Shown: piece by piece, positions 17,527-27,771 of the stretch
Position numbering within the stretch: position 1 is the first letter of the stretch
How the letters are laid out: each line of letters begins with the position of its first letter
From: Vreelandella malpeensis
GTDB lineage: Bacteria > Pseudomonadota > Gammaproteobacteria > Pseudomonadales > Halomonadaceae
DNA length: 64,000 nt
Direction: 5' to 3'
NCBI RefSeq assembly: GCF_020622355.1
Contig: NZ_WHVL01000003.1
Span: 248,001-312,000, forward strand
Program-made: the position numbers and the translations under genes
The notes under the pieces: model-generated
What the model saw: only the letters and a program-made list of their open reading frames with translations
The model's database searches: none
What the model was told of the DNA's origin: nothing

Positions 17527-17549
17527 TTTATGGAAGTATTTTCCATAAA
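17527..17549 (+). promoter_or_regulatory. IclR-type operator upstream of glcB
   Basis: A perfect palindrome TTTATGGAA-N5-TTCCATAAA. Its core TGGAA-N5-TTCCA fits the enterobacterial IclR consensus TGGAAATNATTTCCA at 12 of the 14 defined positions. It lies 62 bp before the glcB ATG. A possible -35 element TTTACA at 17511-17516 would place the palindrome over the -10 region, the right geometry for repression. No iclR-like gene is in the window. Confidence 0.7.
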
Positions 17550-17610
17550 TCGTTTTCATCCTGGCCGTGGCAGCCTCATCCACCCACGGGCACTTCTCGA
17601 GGAGAGACCC

Positions 17611-19785
17611 ATGAGCGAGCGTATCACGCGTCACCGTCTGCAGGTGGCCGCCGAGCTGGACCGTTTCATCAACGAACAGGCTCTGCCGGGCACCGGCGTC
17701 GACGAACAGGCTTTCTGGGCCGGCGTCGATGCCCTGTTCCATGATCTTACTCCGAAAAACCAGCGCCTGCTGGAAGAGCGCGACACGCTGCAACAGGCGC
17801 TCGACGGCTGGCACAAGGCGCACCCGGGCGCGGTGACCGACATGGCCGCCTACCAGCGCTTTCTTAAAGAGCAAGGCTATCTGGTCGATGCACCGACCAG
17901 CGTCAATGTGACAACGGCCAACGTCGACCGTGAAGTCGCCGTTCAGGCCGGCCCGCAGCTGGTGGTCCCGGTGAGCAACGCCCGCTACGCGCTGAACGCC
18001 GCCAACGCTCGCTGGGGCAGCCTGTACGACGCGCTCTACGGCACCGACGTCATCTCCGAGGAAGACGGGGCCGAGAAGGGCAAGAGCTTCAACCCCAAGC
18101 GTGGCGAGAAGGTCGTGGCCTACGCCCGCGAGGTGCTGGACCGCGCAGCGCCCCTGGCCACCGGCTCCCACGCGGATGCCGAAGGTTATCGTTTGCGCGA
18201 CGGCCACCTGGTAGTGCGCCTGGAAGGCGGTCGCGAGACCGGATTAAAAGATCCGGACAAGCTGATCGGCTTCGACGGCGACGAAAGCGCGCCGAGCGCG
18301 ATCCTGCTCGCCAACAACGACCTGCACCTCGAGATCCAGATCGACGCCACCGATGCCATCGGCAAGACCGACCCGGCGGGCGTGAAGGACGTCGTCGTCG
18401 AGGCCGCACTGACCACTATCATGGACTGCGAAGACTCCGTGGCCGCGGTGGACGCCGAGGACAAGGTCGGCGTCTACCAGAACTGGCTCGGCCTGATGCG
18501 CGGCGACCTGGAAGAGCAGATCGAGAAAGGCGGCAAGACCACCACGCGTAAACTGGGCGCCGATCGCACCTGGAAGACCACGGACGGCGGCAGCGTCACC
18601 CTTCCCGGGCGCTCCTTGATGTTCGTGCGCAACGTGGGCCACCTGATGACCACGCCGGCGATCCTCGACGAGAATGGCCATGAGTTGCCGGAAGGCATTC
18701 TGGATGCCGTGGTCACCTCGCTGATCGCGCTGTATGACCTGAAGAAGGACGCCGACCAGCCGCGCAACTCGCGTGCCGGCTCCGTCTACATCGTCAAGCC
18801 GAAGATGCACGGCCCGAAGGAAGTGGCGTTTGCCAACGAGCTCTTCTCGCGCGTGGAAGACATCCTCGGCATGAGTCGCGATACCCTGAAGATGGGCATC
18901 ATGGACGAAGAGCGTCGCACCACGGTCAACCTGAAAGCATGCATTGCCGAGGCAACCTCGCGCGTGGTGTTCATCAACACCGGCTTTCTCGACCGCACCG
19001 GCGACGAGATGCACACCGCCATGGAAGCGGGCCCGATGGTGCGCAAGGGCGACATGAAGGCCGCCAAGTGGATCACCGCTTATGAAAAGAACAACGTCGA
19101 GGTGGGCCTTGCCTGTGGCCTGCGCGGCCGCGCCCAGATCGGCAAGGGCATGTGGGCGATGCCGGATCTGATGCACGCCATGCTCGAGCAGAAGATCGGT
19201 CACCCGAAAGCCGGCGCCAACACCGCCTGGGTGCCCTCGCCCACCGCCGCGACGCTTCACGCGCTGCACTACCACCAGGTGAAGGTGGCCGACATCCAGC
19301 GCGACATGGAGAGCGCCGGCGAATCCGACCTGCTGGAGGATCTGCTCAGCGTGCCGGTGGCCGAGAACGCCCACTGGTCTAGTGAGGAGATCCAGCAGGA
19401 GCTCGACAACAACTGCCAGGGCATCCTGGGCTACGTGGTGCGCTGGGTCGAGCACGGCGTGGGCTGCTCCAAGGTGCCGGACATCCACGATGTTGGCCTG
19501 ATGGAAGACCGCGCCACACTGCGCATCTCCAGCCAGCACATCGCCAACTGGCTGCACCACGGTATCGTCGACGAGGCGCGCGTGAAGGAGACGCTCACGC
19601 GCATGGCGAAGGTGGTCGACGAGCAGAACGCCGGTGACGCGAGCTACACCGCCATGAGCAGCCACTTCGAGGATTCCAGTGCCTTCAAGGCAGCATCGGA
19701 TTTGATCTTCAAGGGCCGCGAGCAGCCGTCGGGCTACACCGAGCCGCTTTTGCACGAGTGGCGCCAGGTGGATAAAGCCAAGTAA
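17611..19785 (+). CDS. glcB: Malate synthase G
   Basis: 724 residues from the ATG at 17611, which follows GAGGAGA. This matches the usual 720-730 of the monomeric G form. It condenses glyoxylate with acetyl-CoA to malate in the cytoplasm, completing the glyoxylate shunt or glycolate use. The TIM-barrel segments expected of the family are present: [19 protein letters not shown] with its acidic Mg site, [24 protein letters not shown] and [16 protein letters not shown]. The C-terminal plug carries the catalytic region. It is monocistronic, between an IclR-type operator and a strong terminator. No glycolate oxidase genes are adjacent. Confidence 0.97.
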   Translation: MSERITRHRLQVAAELDRFINEQALPGTGVDEQAFWAGVDALFHDLTPKNQRLLEERDTLQQALDGWHKAHPGAVTDMAAYQRFLKEQGYLVDAPTSVNVTTANVDREVAVQAGPQLVVPVSNARYALNAANARWGSLYDALYGTDVISEEDGAEKGKSFNPKRGEKVVAYAREVLDRAAPLATGSHADAEGYRLRDGHLVVRLEGGRETGLKDPDKLIGFDGDESAPSAILLANNDLHLEIQIDATDAIGKTDPAGVKDVVVEAALTTIMDCEDSVAAVDAEDKVGVYQNWLGLMRGDLEEQIEKGGKTTTRKLGADRTWKTTDGGSVTLPGRSLMFVRNVGHLMTTPAILDENGHELPEGILDAVVTSLIALYDLKKDADQPRNSRAGSVYIVKPKMHGPKEVAFANELFSRVEDILGMSRDTLKMGIMDEERRTTVNLKACIAEATSRVVFINTGFLDRTGDEMHTAMEAGPMVRKGDMKAAKWITAYEKNNVEVGLACGLRGRAQIGKGMWAMPDLMHAMLEQKIGHPKAGANTAWVPSPTAATLHALHYHQVKVADIQRDMESAGESDLLEDLLSVPVAENAHWSSEEIQQELDNNCQGILGYVVRWVEHGVGCSKVPDIHDVGLMEDRATLRISSQHIANWLHHGIVDEARVKETLTRMAKVVDEQNAGDASYTAMSSHFEDSSAFKAASDLIFKGREQPSGYTEPLLHEWRQVDKAK

Positions 19786-19801
19786 GCACAGGTAGCAACA
19801 C

Positions 19802-19827
19802 AAGCCCCGAGCCACTCGGGGCTTTTT
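19802..19827 (+). terminator. Terminator after glcB
   Basis: AAGCCCCGAG (19802-19811) pairs with CTCGGGGCTT (19815-19824) around a 3-nt loop, followed by more T residues. Strong rho-independent terminator. Confidence 0.95.
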
Positions 19828-19871
19828 TGTGGCATCGTGAAAGAGCGTCTACTCACGTGGAGACAACAACA

Positions 19872-20288
19872 ATGACCGTCATGACCGTCGACGAGATCGA
19901 ACGTTTTCTGGACGAGGTATTTCCCCAGCGCATGGGCCGGATAGAGAGCGTAGGGGAGATGCGCGCGACGATGCGCTTGAAAATAGGCCACGAGCACCTG
20001 CGCCCCGGCCCCCGGGTGAGCGGGCCGACGATGATGGGCTTTGCCGATGTGGCGCTGTACGTGGCGATTCTGGCGCAGATCGGCCCGGAGCCAATGGCGG
20101 TGACCTGCGACCTGAACTGCCACTTTCTGCGCGCTGCCTCGGGAGATCACGACATTATCGCCCACGCCCGGCTGATCAAGCTCGGTCGGCGCATGGGCGT
20201 GGGGGAAGTGCAGGTGTATTCGACGAGCGACGACGCGCGCCCGGTGGCGCACGTCGTTGCAAGCTACGCCCTGCCGATCAAGGACTAG
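19872..20288 (+). CDS. PaaI-like hotdog thioesterase
   Basis: 138 residues from the ATG at 19872, 9 nt after GGAGA. Hotdog fold: HLRPGPRVSGPTMMGFADVALYVAIL forms the central helix region with the catalytic Asp candidate in GFADVALY, and DLNCHFLRAA is the typical strand after it. Such proteins hydrolyse acyl-CoA or phenylacyl-CoA thioesters. Its last 4 bp overlap the convergent molybdenum oxidoreductase gene. There is no neighbour that fixes the substrate. Confidence 0.8.
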   Translation: MTVMTVDEIERFLDEVFPQRMGRIESVGEMRATMRLKIGHEHLRPGPRVSGPTMMGFADVALYVAILAQIGPEPMAVTCDLNCHFLRAASGDHDIIAHARLIKLGRRMGVGEVQVYSTSDDARPVAHVVASYALPIKD

Positions 20289-22462
20289 ATCGCGGGTAGC
20301 CGGTCGAGCATGCGATCCAGTGTGAGCGGGTAGTCGCGAAGGCGGATGCCGGTGGCGTTGTACATGGCGTTGGCCACCGCCGCCGCGCCGCCGCAAATGC
20401 CCAGCTCGCCCACGCCCTTGGCCTTGAGCGGTGTCGAGGCGCCGTCCAGCGTATCGAGGAAGATCACCTCCTGCTCGGGAATGTCCGCGTGCACCGCGAT
20501 CTCGTAGCCCGCCAAGTCGTGGTTGGCGAAAAAGCCCCGGGCGGTGTCGATGCTGAGGCTTTCCGACAGCGCCGCGCCGATCGACATGACCATGCCGCCG
20601 AGCACCTGGCTGCGCGCGGTGATCGGGTTGAGAATGCGCCCGGCGTCGCACACCGAGAGCATCCGGCGAAGGCGTGTCTCGCCGGTGTAGGCGTTGACCG
20701 CCACCTCGACGAAGTGTGCGCCGAAGGTGCCAAGTTCGATCTCATCCTGGAAGTCGCCGAAGTGCAGCGTATCCTCGCCGACGAGCTCCTCGCCTTCGAT
20801 CTCGAAAAGCCCCAGGTCCTGATCACCTGACACTACCCGGCCATTCTCGAAGCGCGGCGATTCGATGCTCAAGCGCTTGCCGATCTCTTCTTGCAGCGCC
20901 AGGCACGCCGCGTAGACGCCCGCCGTGGAGCTGGCCGCGCCGAACTGGCCGCCGGAGCCCGACGACACCGGGTAGGCGCTGTTACCCAGGCGCACCTCCA
21001 CCTCGTCCATCGTGACACCCATGGTTTCCGCCACGGTTTGCGCGATGATGGTGTAGGAGCCGGTGCCGATGTCGGTCATGTCGGTCTCGACGACCAGCTT
21101 GCCCTGACTCAAACGCACCCGGGCGCCGGAGTCCATGGTGATCGCGCCGCGATAGGCGCCGGCCACGCCCTGGCCGATCAGCCACTGCCCCTCACGCCGG
21201 CTTCCCGGCACCTTGTTGCGCTCGCGCCAGCCGAACGCCTCAGAACCCTTTTGCAGGCACTCGACGAAGTGGCGATCGCTGTAGCGCTTATGCGGCTCTT
21301 CGGGATTGACCTGGGTGTCGTTGAGAATGCGGAACTCCACCGGGTCGAGGCCGAGCTTCTCGGCCATCTCGTCCATGGCGATCTCCAGCACCGCCAGGCC
21401 CGAGGCCTCGCCGGGGGCGCGCATGTCGGCGGCTTCCGGCAGGTTCATGTCGATGGCGTGGTGCGCCACGCGGCGATTCTCGCCGGCGTAGAAGCAGCGG
21501 GTCTGGTTCACCGCGTCCTCGCCGCTGCCGCCGGGCAGCGTGTGGGAGATCGCCGAATGATCGAAGGCGGTGATGCGGCCATCCTTGTTCGCGGCGATGC
21601 GCAGGCGCTGCACGGTGCCGGATCGGTGGGTGGCGTTGTTGAAGATGAACGGACGCGGCAGCGCGACCTTCACCGGCCGGCCGGTTTCGCGAGAGCCGAG
21701 GGCCGCCAGCACCGCATCGGCGCGCAGCCACAGCTTGCCGCCGAAGCCGCCGCCCACGAACGGGCTTTCCAGGCGAATGTCCGCCTCGTCGAGCTCCAGC
21801 GTGGTGGCCAGCGCCTTCTTGCTCCAGGCGATCATCTGGTTGGAGGTCCAGAGCGTCAGGTGCTTGCCGTCACACCAGTCGGCGATGGAGGCGTGGGGCT
21901 CCATCATGGCGTGGCTTTGCGAGGCGGTGTGGTAGATCTCGTCGATGCTTACCTCGGCGCGCTCGAACGCCGCGTCCACATCGCCCACCTCGTTGATCAC
22001 GTCACGATCCTGCAGGCGCTTCCAGGCATCGTCCAGGTCGAACTCGCCCGGCGTCTCCTCGTACTCCACCTCGATGAGCGAGGTGGCCGCGCGGGCCTGC
22101 TCTAGCGTTTCGGCCACCACCACGGCGATCGCCTGATGATAGTGCTCGACGAGGTCGCCGCCGAACAGCTTGGCGACGTTGCTGTCGGCGCGCGGCAGCT
22201 CGTCGATGTCCAGCGCCGTGATCACCGCCGCCACGCCCTCGGCGTTGCGCGCCGCTGCGGCGTCCATGCGCGTGATGCGCCCCTTGGCGATGCTCGCACC
22301 CAGCGGGTAGCCGACCAGGTGATTCTCCACCACGTCGTTGCGCTCGTAGGCATAGGGGGCGGTGCCGGTAACCTTCAGCGCGCCGTCGATGCGCTTATGG
22401 GGTTTACCGATGATCCGGGCGCGGTCGAACAGGTTCTCATCCGCTGACTGATTGAAATCCAT
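20285..22462 (-). CDS. paoC: Molybdenum-binding subunit of an aldehyde/xanthine oxidoreductase (PaoC-like)
   Basis: 725 residues, xanthine oxidase family large subunit in the short three-subunit form. It carries the molybdopterin cytosine dinucleotide cofactor and oxidises aldehydes or N-heterocycles. Typical segments are FVGGGFGGKLWLRADAV, MRAPGEASGLAVLEIAMDEMA, GTGSYTIIAQTVAE and GSGGQFGAASSTAG. The catalytic Glu region precedes the C-terminal LKAKGVGELGICGGAAAVANAMYNATG. ATG at 22462 follows AAGGAG, which overlaps the paoB stop, so the genes are translationally coupled. It is last in the operon paoA-paoB-paoC. Xanthine dehydrogenase function is an alternative. Confidence 0.85.
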   Translation of the reverse strand: MDFNQSADENLFDRARIIGKPHKRIDGALKVTGTAPYAYERNDVVENHLVGYPLGASIAKGRITRMDAAAARNAEGVAAVITALDIDELPRADSNVAKLFGGDLVEHYHQAIAVVVAETLEQARAATSLIEVEYEETPGEFDLDDAWKRLQDRDVINEVGDVDAAFERAEVSIDEIYHTASQSHAMMEPHASIADWCDGKHLTLWTSNQMIAWSKKALATTLELDEADIRLESPFVGGGFGGKLWLRADAVLAALGSRETGRPVKVALPRPFIFNNATHRSGTVQRLRIAANKDGRITAFDHSAISHTLPGGSGEDAVNQTRCFYAGENRRVAHHAIDMNLPEAADMRAPGEASGLAVLEIAMDEMAEKLGLDPVEFRILNDTQVNPEEPHKRYSDRHFVECLQKGSEAFGWRERNKVPGSRREGQWLIGQGVAGAYRGAITMDSGARVRLSQGKLVVETDMTDIGTGSYTIIAQTVAETMGVTMDEVEVRLGNSAYPVSSGSGGQFGAASSTAGVYAACLALQEEIGKRLSIESPRFENGRVVSGDQDLGLFEIEGEELVGEDTLHFGDFQDEIELGTFGAHFVEVAVNAYTGETRLRRMLSVCDAGRILNPITARSQVLGGMVMSIGAALSESLSIDTARGFFANHDLAGYEIAVHADIPEQEVIFLDTLDGASTPLKAKGVGELGICGGAAAVANAMYNATGIRLRDYPLTLDRMLDRLPAI

Positions 22463-22465
22463 GAG

Positions 22466-23416
22466 TCACTCCTTGGCCAGAAGGGCCGCCAGCGTGCGTT
22501 CGGCCAGCACCAGCTTGTAGGCGTTGTCGGGGGTGGGGCGGGCGCCGTCAAGCAGCTTGGCCATGACCGCCGTGGCACCATTGGCGAGCTCGGCGTCGGC
22601 ATCGTCGCGCCGCCAGGGCCGGGGAGCAACACCCCCCAGCGCGACGCGGCCCTCGCCGTTCTCCTGTTCGATCAGCGCCACCGAGACCAGCGCGAAGGCG
22701 TAGGAGGCGCGGTCGCGCACCTTGAAGTAGCGCTGGGTTCCGCCTACCGGGGCCGGCAGTACCACGGCGGTGATGATCTCGCCCGGCGACAGCGCGTTTT
22801 CAACTTCCGGGGTATCGTCGGGCAACAGGTAGAACTCGTCGAGGGTGAGCCGGCGGGTGCGCCCTTCCGGGTCGATGGTCTCCACCTCGGCGTCGAGCAC
22901 ACGCAGCGCCACCGCCATGTCCGACGGGTGCGTGGCGATGCAGTGATCCGAGGTGCCGATCACGCCGAGCTGACGGGTGTCGGCGCCCTCGTCGAGGGCG
23001 GCGCAGCCCGCGCCTGGCTCGCGCTTGTTGCAGGGCATCTTCGGATCGAAGAAGTAGGGGCAGCGGGTGCGCTGCAGAAGATTGCCGCCGGTCGAGGCCT
23101 TGTTGCGCAGCTGGCTAGAGGCGCCGGCGAACAGCGCCCGGCTGAGCACCGGGTAGTCGCGCCGGATGCGCTCGTCTGCACCGAGGGCGGTATTGCTGAC
23201 CAGCGCGCCGATTCTGAGTCCGCCGTCGTCGGTGGCGGTGATCTCGTCGAGGCCGATGTGGGTGACGTCGATCAGGTGCGGCGGCACTTCGATCTCGTGT
23301 TTCATCAGATCCAAGAGGTTGGTGCCGCCGGCGATGAACTTGCTGCCCGGCATTTCAAAGGCGCGCTTGGCCGCCTGGGCGGCATCAATAGCGCGCTCGA
23401 ACGAGAAGGCTTTCAT
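22466..23416 (-). CDS. paoB: FAD-binding subunit of the molybdenum oxidoreductase (PaoB-like)
   Basis: 316 residues. The ATG at 23416 overlaps the paoA stop as ATGA, which fixes the start although the frame stays open further upstream. The FAD-binding motif [15 protein letters not shown] is at about residues 27-41 and the second FAD segment [16 protein letters not shown] near 108-123. Cys119, Cys129, Cys138 and Cys159 lie in an insertion that in E. coli PaoB and in 4-hydroxybenzoyl-CoA reductases binds an extra [4Fe-4S] cluster, so this cluster is likely here. It relays electrons from the Fe-S subunit and molybdenum site to FAD. Confidence 0.85.
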   Translation of the reverse strand: MKAFSFERAIDAAQAAKRAFEMPGSKFIAGGTNLLDLMKHEIEVPPHLIDVTHIGLDEITATDDGGLRIGALVSNTALGADERIRRDYPVLSRALFAGASSQLRNKASTGGNLLQRTRCPYFFDPKMPCNKREPGAGCAALDEGADTRQLGVIGTSDHCIATHPSDMAVALRVLDAEVETIDPEGRTRRLTLDEFYLLPDDTPEVENALSPGEIITAVVLPAPVGGTQRYFKVRDRASYAFALVSVALIEQENGEGRVALGGVAPRPWRRDDADAELANGATAVMAKLLDGARPTPDNAYKLVLAERTLAALLAKE

Positions 23417-23976
23417 GCGCGCTCCTTGGCGACCTGCCGGATGGCCTCGAGAATGTTGGCGTAGGCACCGCAGCGGCAGAGGTTGCCGGACATGCGCTCG
23501 CGAATTTCCTCGTCGCTCAGTTCGATCGGGCCCGTGAGCTCCTTGGTCACGTGGCTCGGGATGCCGGCACGGATCTCCTCGAGGGTCGCCTTCGCCGAGC
23601 AGATCTGGCCCGGCGTGCAGTAGCCGCACTGGAAGGCATCGTGGTCGATGAAGGCCTGCTGCATCGGGTCCAGGTGCTCGACGCCGCCGACACCTTCGAT
23701 GGTGGTGATCTCGTCGTCCTGGTGCATGACGGCCAGGGTCAGGCAGGCGTTGACCCGCTGGCCGTCGATGAACACCGTGCAGGCGCCGCACTGGCCGTGG
23801 TCGCAGCCTTTCTTGGAGCCGGTCAGGTTCAGGTGCTCGCGCAGGGCATCGAGCAGCGTGGTGCGATTATCAAGCGTCAGCTCGTGGCGCTGGCCGTTGA
23901 TGGTCAAGGCAACGCTTGAGCGCGTTTGAGCGCTCTCGCGATGCTTCTCGAACGTCGTCGTTGAGGTCATTTTCAT
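23413..23976 (-). CDS. paoA: [2Fe-2S] subunit of the molybdenum oxidoreductase (PaoA-like)
   Basis: 187 residues with two [2Fe-2S] sites. The plant-ferredoxin-type site is [13 protein letters not shown]...NAC (about residues 57-79), and the second is [10 protein letters not shown]...CRCG (about 117-170). First gene of the operon, coupled to paoB by an ATGA overlap. E. coli PaoA starts with a twin-arginine signal for export of the assembled enzyme. Here the N-terminus ([20 protein letters not shown]) has no RR motif and no hydrophobic stretch, so this complex should stay in the cytoplasm. The natural substrate is unknown. Confidence 0.85.
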   Translation of the reverse strand: MKMTSTTTFEKHRESAQTRSSVALTINGQRHELTLDNRTTLLDALREHLNLTGSKKGCDHGQCGACTVFIDGQRVNACLTLAVMHQDDEITTIEGVGGVEHLDPMQQAFIDHDAFQCGYCTPGQICSAKATLEEIRAGIPSHVTKELTGPIELSDEEIRERMSGNLCRCGAYANILEAIRQVAKERA

Positions 23977-24151
23977 TGCCTTTAATTATGATGCGGTACC
24001 GGGTCACGGTCATGACGGGTTAAGCATAGACGCGAATGGAAGGCTCGGCCCGGCGTATCCGATAACCTGCATCAAGACTCATCGACTGGTCTACGCTGGA
24101 GGAGCAGCCCGGCTCGACCGCCCCGGCGCCCAACGAGGAACGCGTAATGTC

Positions 24152-25123
24152 ATGCAACATCTGGATCTGAAAGTCATCGAGCGCTCGCTTGCCTGGTGCG
24201 ACCAGGGCGAGACGGTCTGGCTGTGCACGGTGCTGGAAACCTTCGGCTCCTCGCCCCGAGCGCCAGGGGCGTGGCTGTGTGCCAACGCGCGCGGCGAGCA
24301 CGTCGGCTCGCTCTCCGGCGGCTGCGTGGAGGAAGATTTCCTCGCGCGCCTGGGGCGCGGCGCTTTTGAGGCGCCGATCACCCAGACCCGCTACGGCGAG
24401 GGCGAAGGGGCCGTGGCCAACGTGGCGCTGCCCTGCGGTGGCGTGCTCGACGTGCTTGTCGAGCGCCTGCCGTCCACCCCCGCCACCCGCACCCACCTGA
24501 GCGAGATTCTCGCAGCACTTAAGGGCCGCGAGCCGCTGATTCGCCGAATCGATACGGTAAGCGGCGAGCGCGCCTTCATCCCCGCTCCGCCCACCGGGCC
24601 GCGCGTAGAGATCGAGGGTGATGTCATCGAGCTTCGCGTCTCGCCGGCCCACCGACTGGTGATCGCCGGCATCTCGCCGATCACCGCGCCCTGTGCGGCC
24701 TTTGCGGTGACGCTCGGCTTCGAAGTGATCGTCTGCGACCCGAGTGAGGCCACCTGCCAGGCCTTTGATGTGCCCGGCGTTGAAGTCCACGCCACCCTGC
24801 CCTCGGCTTTCATTTCGGATCGCACCTGCCACGGCGCCACCGCCGTGGTGGCCCTCACCCACGACCCGCGCATCGATGACCTGGCGATGATGGAAGCGGT
24901 GTGCACGAAGGCGTTCTACATCGGCGTGATGGGATCGCAGCGCACATCAAAAGCCCGGGCCGAGCGGCTCGCGCGCTCCGGAGGCTTGAGCGAGGCGGAC
25001 ATCGCGCGCATCCACATGCCGATTGGCCTTGCGCTCGGCAGCAAGACCCCGGCGGAAATCGCGCTGGCGGTGATGGCGGACATCGTGCGCGTGCAGCATG
25101 GCAAAGCGCTCGATGAGCTGTGA
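24152..25123 (+). CDS. XdhC-family molybdenum cofactor insertion chaperone
   Basis: 323 residues. N-terminal XdhC/CoxI domain (about 10-80, TVLETFGSSPRAPGAWL and GSLSGGCVEEDF with the conserved Cys) and C-terminal Rossmann-type domain (about 165-300, VIAGISPITAPCAAFAVTLGFEVIVCDP and GVMGSQRTSKARAERL). Such proteins bind sulfurated molybdenum cofactor and insert it into xanthine oxidase family enzymes, like PaoD in E. coli. GAGGAA precedes the ATG. It is divergent from paoABC across 175 bp and overlaps mocA downstream, so it is very likely the dedicated chaperone of the PaoABC-like enzyme. Confidence 0.88.
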   Translation: MQHLDLKVIERSLAWCDQGETVWLCTVLETFGSSPRAPGAWLCANARGEHVGSLSGGCVEEDFLARLGRGAFEAPITQTRYGEGEGAVANVALPCGGVLDVLVERLPSTPATRTHLSEILAALKGREPLIRRIDTVSGERAFIPAPPTGPRVEIEGDVIELRVSPAHRLVIAGISPITAPCAAFAVTLGFEVIVCDPSEATCQAFDVPGVEVHATLPSAFISDRTCHGATAVVALTHDPRIDDLAMMEAVCTKAFYIGVMGSQRTSKARAERLARSGGLSEADIARIHMPIGLALGSKTPAEIALAVMADIVRVQHGKALDEL

Positions 25124-25688
25124 GCCGGTCGTCGCGCTGGTGATGGCGGCGGGCTATTCGCGGCGCTTCGGCGCCGCGGACAAGCGCCTGGCGCCGCTTT
25201 GCGCTAGTACGCTGCTGGCGCAAAGCGTCGATAGCGCCCGGCGGGCCTTTCCCGTGGTACGGATCGCGGTGCGCAGCGACGATACCATGGAAGGCTTCGA
25301 CGAGCGCGAGCTGATCCGCGTCAAGGGTGCCCGAAACGGGCTGGGGGCGAGCATCGGCGAGGCGTTCACGCAGCTTGCGCGCGACCCCGCCTTCGAAGGC
25401 GTCGAGGCCGCCGCCGTGCTGCTCGGCGACATGCCCTACCTGCGTCTAGAGACGCTGAACACCCTTTGTCAGCAGGCCGCGTTCGACCGGATCGTCGTTC
25501 CGTTCTATCGTGAGGCGCCAGGGCATCCGGTGATTTTCGGGCGCGCCTTCTGGGCGGAACTTGCCGCGCTTTGCGGTGGTGAAGGCGCCCGGGCAGTGCT
25601 CGCGGCCCACGCCGCGCACCGCTACCGGATGCCTGTCGACGACCCGGGCGTGCACCTGGATATCGACCGGCCTGAGGACCTGGCGTGA
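25113..25688 (+). CDS. mocA: Molybdenum cofactor cytidylyltransferase
   Basis: 191 residues from the ATG at 25113; an ATG five codons upstream is also possible and both overlap the xdhC stop. It is a nucleotidyltransferase that adds CMP to molybdopterin, producing the MCD cofactor needed by xanthine oxidase family enzymes. The N-terminal signature VALVMAAGYSRRFGAADKRL binds the nucleotide, LLGDMPYL is the metal-binding motif, and PGHPVIF and DIDRPEDL are typical of MocA/CoxI-type enzymes. With xdhC it forms the maturation half of the paoABC locus. A MobA-type GMP enzyme is less likely given the neighbours. Confidence 0.88.
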   Translation: MSCEPVVALVMAAGYSRRFGAADKRLAPLCASTLLAQSVDSARRAFPVVRIAVRSDDTMEGFDERELIRVKGARNGLGASIGEAFTQLARDPAFEGVEAAAVLLGDMPYLRLETLNTLCQQAAFDRIVVPFYREAPGHPVIFGRAFWAELAALCGGEGARAVLAAHAAHRYRMPVDDPGVHLDIDRPEDLA

Positions 25689-25722
25689 AAACGCTCCGTA
25701 CGCGCGAGCGCACGGGGCGTTT
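25689..25722. terminator. Terminator between mocA and the ABC operon
   Basis: AAACGCTCCGT (25689-25699) pairs with ACGGGGCGTTT (25712-25722), 11 bp with one G-U pair and a 12-nt GC-rich loop. It lies between convergent units. Confidence 0.6.
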
Positions 25723-25745
25723 CGGGGGCGTTGCGAGGATAGCGC

Positions 25746-26714
25746 TCAGTAGGCCGCGTCGGGTTCAAAATACTCCTCGACGTTGTCGGCGGTGATCAGG
25801 TCGGCAGCGAGGATCATGCGCGACGGCACGCCGTGGTACATGTCGCCCAGCCGCTCGCCCTTCACGCCGTGCACGGCCAGCGCGATCGCCGAGGCGATCA
25901 TGCTCGGCGGGTAGGTCACGGTGCCCTTAACGATAGGGTGATCGCTGCGAATCATCTCGATCACCCGCTGGGAGCCGCCGCCGCCCACCACGAGCTGGAT
26001 GTCGTCGCGGTTGTTCTCCTCGATCGCCTGCAGGGCGGCGACCAGCACATCGTCATCGCCGGCCCAGATCGCGTCGACCTCGGGGTTGCTGCCGAGCAGG
26101 TCCTCGGTCACGCTCAGCGCCTGCTGGGCGTTCCAGTCGGTGTTCTGCGAGGCGAGGATGTTGATGCCCGGATAGTTCTCCATCACCCGGTTGAAGGCAT
26201 CGACGCGCTGGCTGTTGATCGGGATCGGCGGGCCTTCGAGCACCAAGATATTGCCCTCGCCGCCGAGTTCCTCGGCGATATAGCGCGCCGCCTGCTCGCC
26301 AAGCCCCGGGTTGTCGCCGGCGATGAAGACGTTCTGGGCCGGGGTCTCGAGCTCACGGTCCACCACCACGGTGTAGATGCCCTCTTCGTACGCCTCACTG
26401 ATCACCGCCTGCAGCGTGGCCGGGTTGTAGGGCAAAATCACCAGCGCATCGAGGTTGCGGATCATCAGGTCCTCGACGTTGGCGACCTGGGCGGTACCGG
26501 AGTTGGCGGAAAGCACCGTGAAGTTCACGTCCGGGTGCTTCTCGGCGAGTTCTTCGGTGGCCTGTTGGGCCCACCAGGAAAGCCCTGCGGTCCAGCCGTG
26601 CTCGGCGGCGGGTACGGTCACCCCGATGGTGTACTCCTGGGCGCTGGCGGTGAGCGCGGTGCCCATCAGTGCCGCGCCCAGCGCCGTCTTTTGCAATACG
26701 CGTTTGAGTGTCAT
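25746..26714 (-). CDS. Sugar-binding periplasmic protein of an ABC transporter (RbsB family)
   Basis: 322 residues from the ATG at 26714, with a signal peptide cleaved near ASAQE (residue about 21). The RbsB-type periplasmic fold has YTIGVTVPAAEHGWTAGLSWWAQQA, NLDALVILPYNP, VVVDRELETP and VDAIWAGDDDVLVAALQAIEE. It captures a monosaccharide or polyol for the permease and ATPase encoded just upstream in the operon. The longer open frame upstream is a GC artefact reading through the permease in another frame. Last gene of a five-gene operon; the ligand is not identifiable from sequence. Confidence 0.88.
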   Translation of the reverse strand: MTLKRVLQKTALGAALMGTALTASAQEYTIGVTVPAAEHGWTAGLSWWAQQATEELAEKHPDVNFTVLSANSGTAQVANVEDLMIRNLDALVILPYNPATLQAVISEAYEEGIYTVVVDRELETPAQNVFIAGDNPGLGEQAARYIAEELGGEGNILVLEGPPIPINSQRVDAFNRVMENYPGINILASQNTDWNAQQALSVTEDLLGSNPEVDAIWAGDDDVLVAALQAIEENNRDDIQLVVGGGGSQRVIEMIRSDHPIVKGTVTYPPSMIASAIALAVHGVKGERLGDMYHGVPSRMILAADLITADNVEEYFEPDAAY

Positions 26715-26788
26715 TGTTGTTACCCCGTTTGCGTGCGTAATGGGCAAGGCCCCGCCTTGCCCGCGATGGCCGGCGTGCCGGCCCTGGT

Positions 26789-27771
26789 TCAAGGCGCGCG
26801 CTTGTACTGCAAGAGCACTGCCAGCAGGATCACTGCGCCTTTCACCAACCCCTGCAGGTAGGGCGAAACGCCGGTCAGATTGAGCATGTTGTTGATGATG
26901 CCGAGAATCAAAGCGCCGATCACCGTGCCCCACACGGTGCCGCGCCCGCCGGAAAGCGCGGTGCCGCCGATCACCACCGCGGCGATCGCGTCGAGCTCGA
27001 AGAAGTAGCCCGCATCGCTCGGGCTGACCGAGTTGAGCCTTGAAGTGAGCATGATGGCGGAAAGCCCCACGCACACCCCGGCGATCAGGAAGGTGGAGAG
27101 CACCACGCGCTCGACGCGAATCCCCGAGTAGCGCGCCACTTGGGCGTTGGCCCCTACCGCGCAGACGTGGCGCCCGTAAGCGGTATGAAACAGCACCACG
27201 TGGGAGACGACCGCCAGAGCGAAAAACGTCCACACCGGAATCGGCAGGCCGAGCACAAAGCCACCACCCACGCCCTGGAACAGCGGATTGCGGGTGCTGA
27301 CCTCGGCGGCATCGGTGAAGTAGAGCGCCAGCGAGCGAAAGATCGACATGGTGGCCAGCGTCACCACGAAGGCGGCGATGCGCCCGCGCGTGACCAGCAG
27401 TCCGTTGAAGAGCCCCAACAGCGCCCCGCCCACCAGCGCGGCGAGCATGGCGAGAATCACCGCCTGGAAGGGGTCGGTGATGGTGTTGAGCACGTAGAGC
27501 ACGACCACGCCGACCAGCGCCAACATCGAGCCCACGGAGAGATCGATGCCGCCGGCGATGATCACGAAGGTCATGCCGATGGCGATGATGCCGGTGTAGG
27601 AGACCTGGCGCAGCACGTTGGAGAGATTGCGCGTGTTGAGAAAGTATTCGCTTGCCAGCGACGAGATGACGAACAGCACGATCAGCGCCAACAGCGGCGC
27701 GAGAATCGCCCCGCTGATCGGCAGGTTGCGAAACCGCTGGGCCAGCGGCGTGGTGCGTTGGGACAACGGAC

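Noticed and set aside
23417-23791. Upstream extension of the FAD subunit
   Set aside because: It overlaps the Fe-S subunit in another frame; the ATGA junction and the family N-terminus fix the start at 23416.
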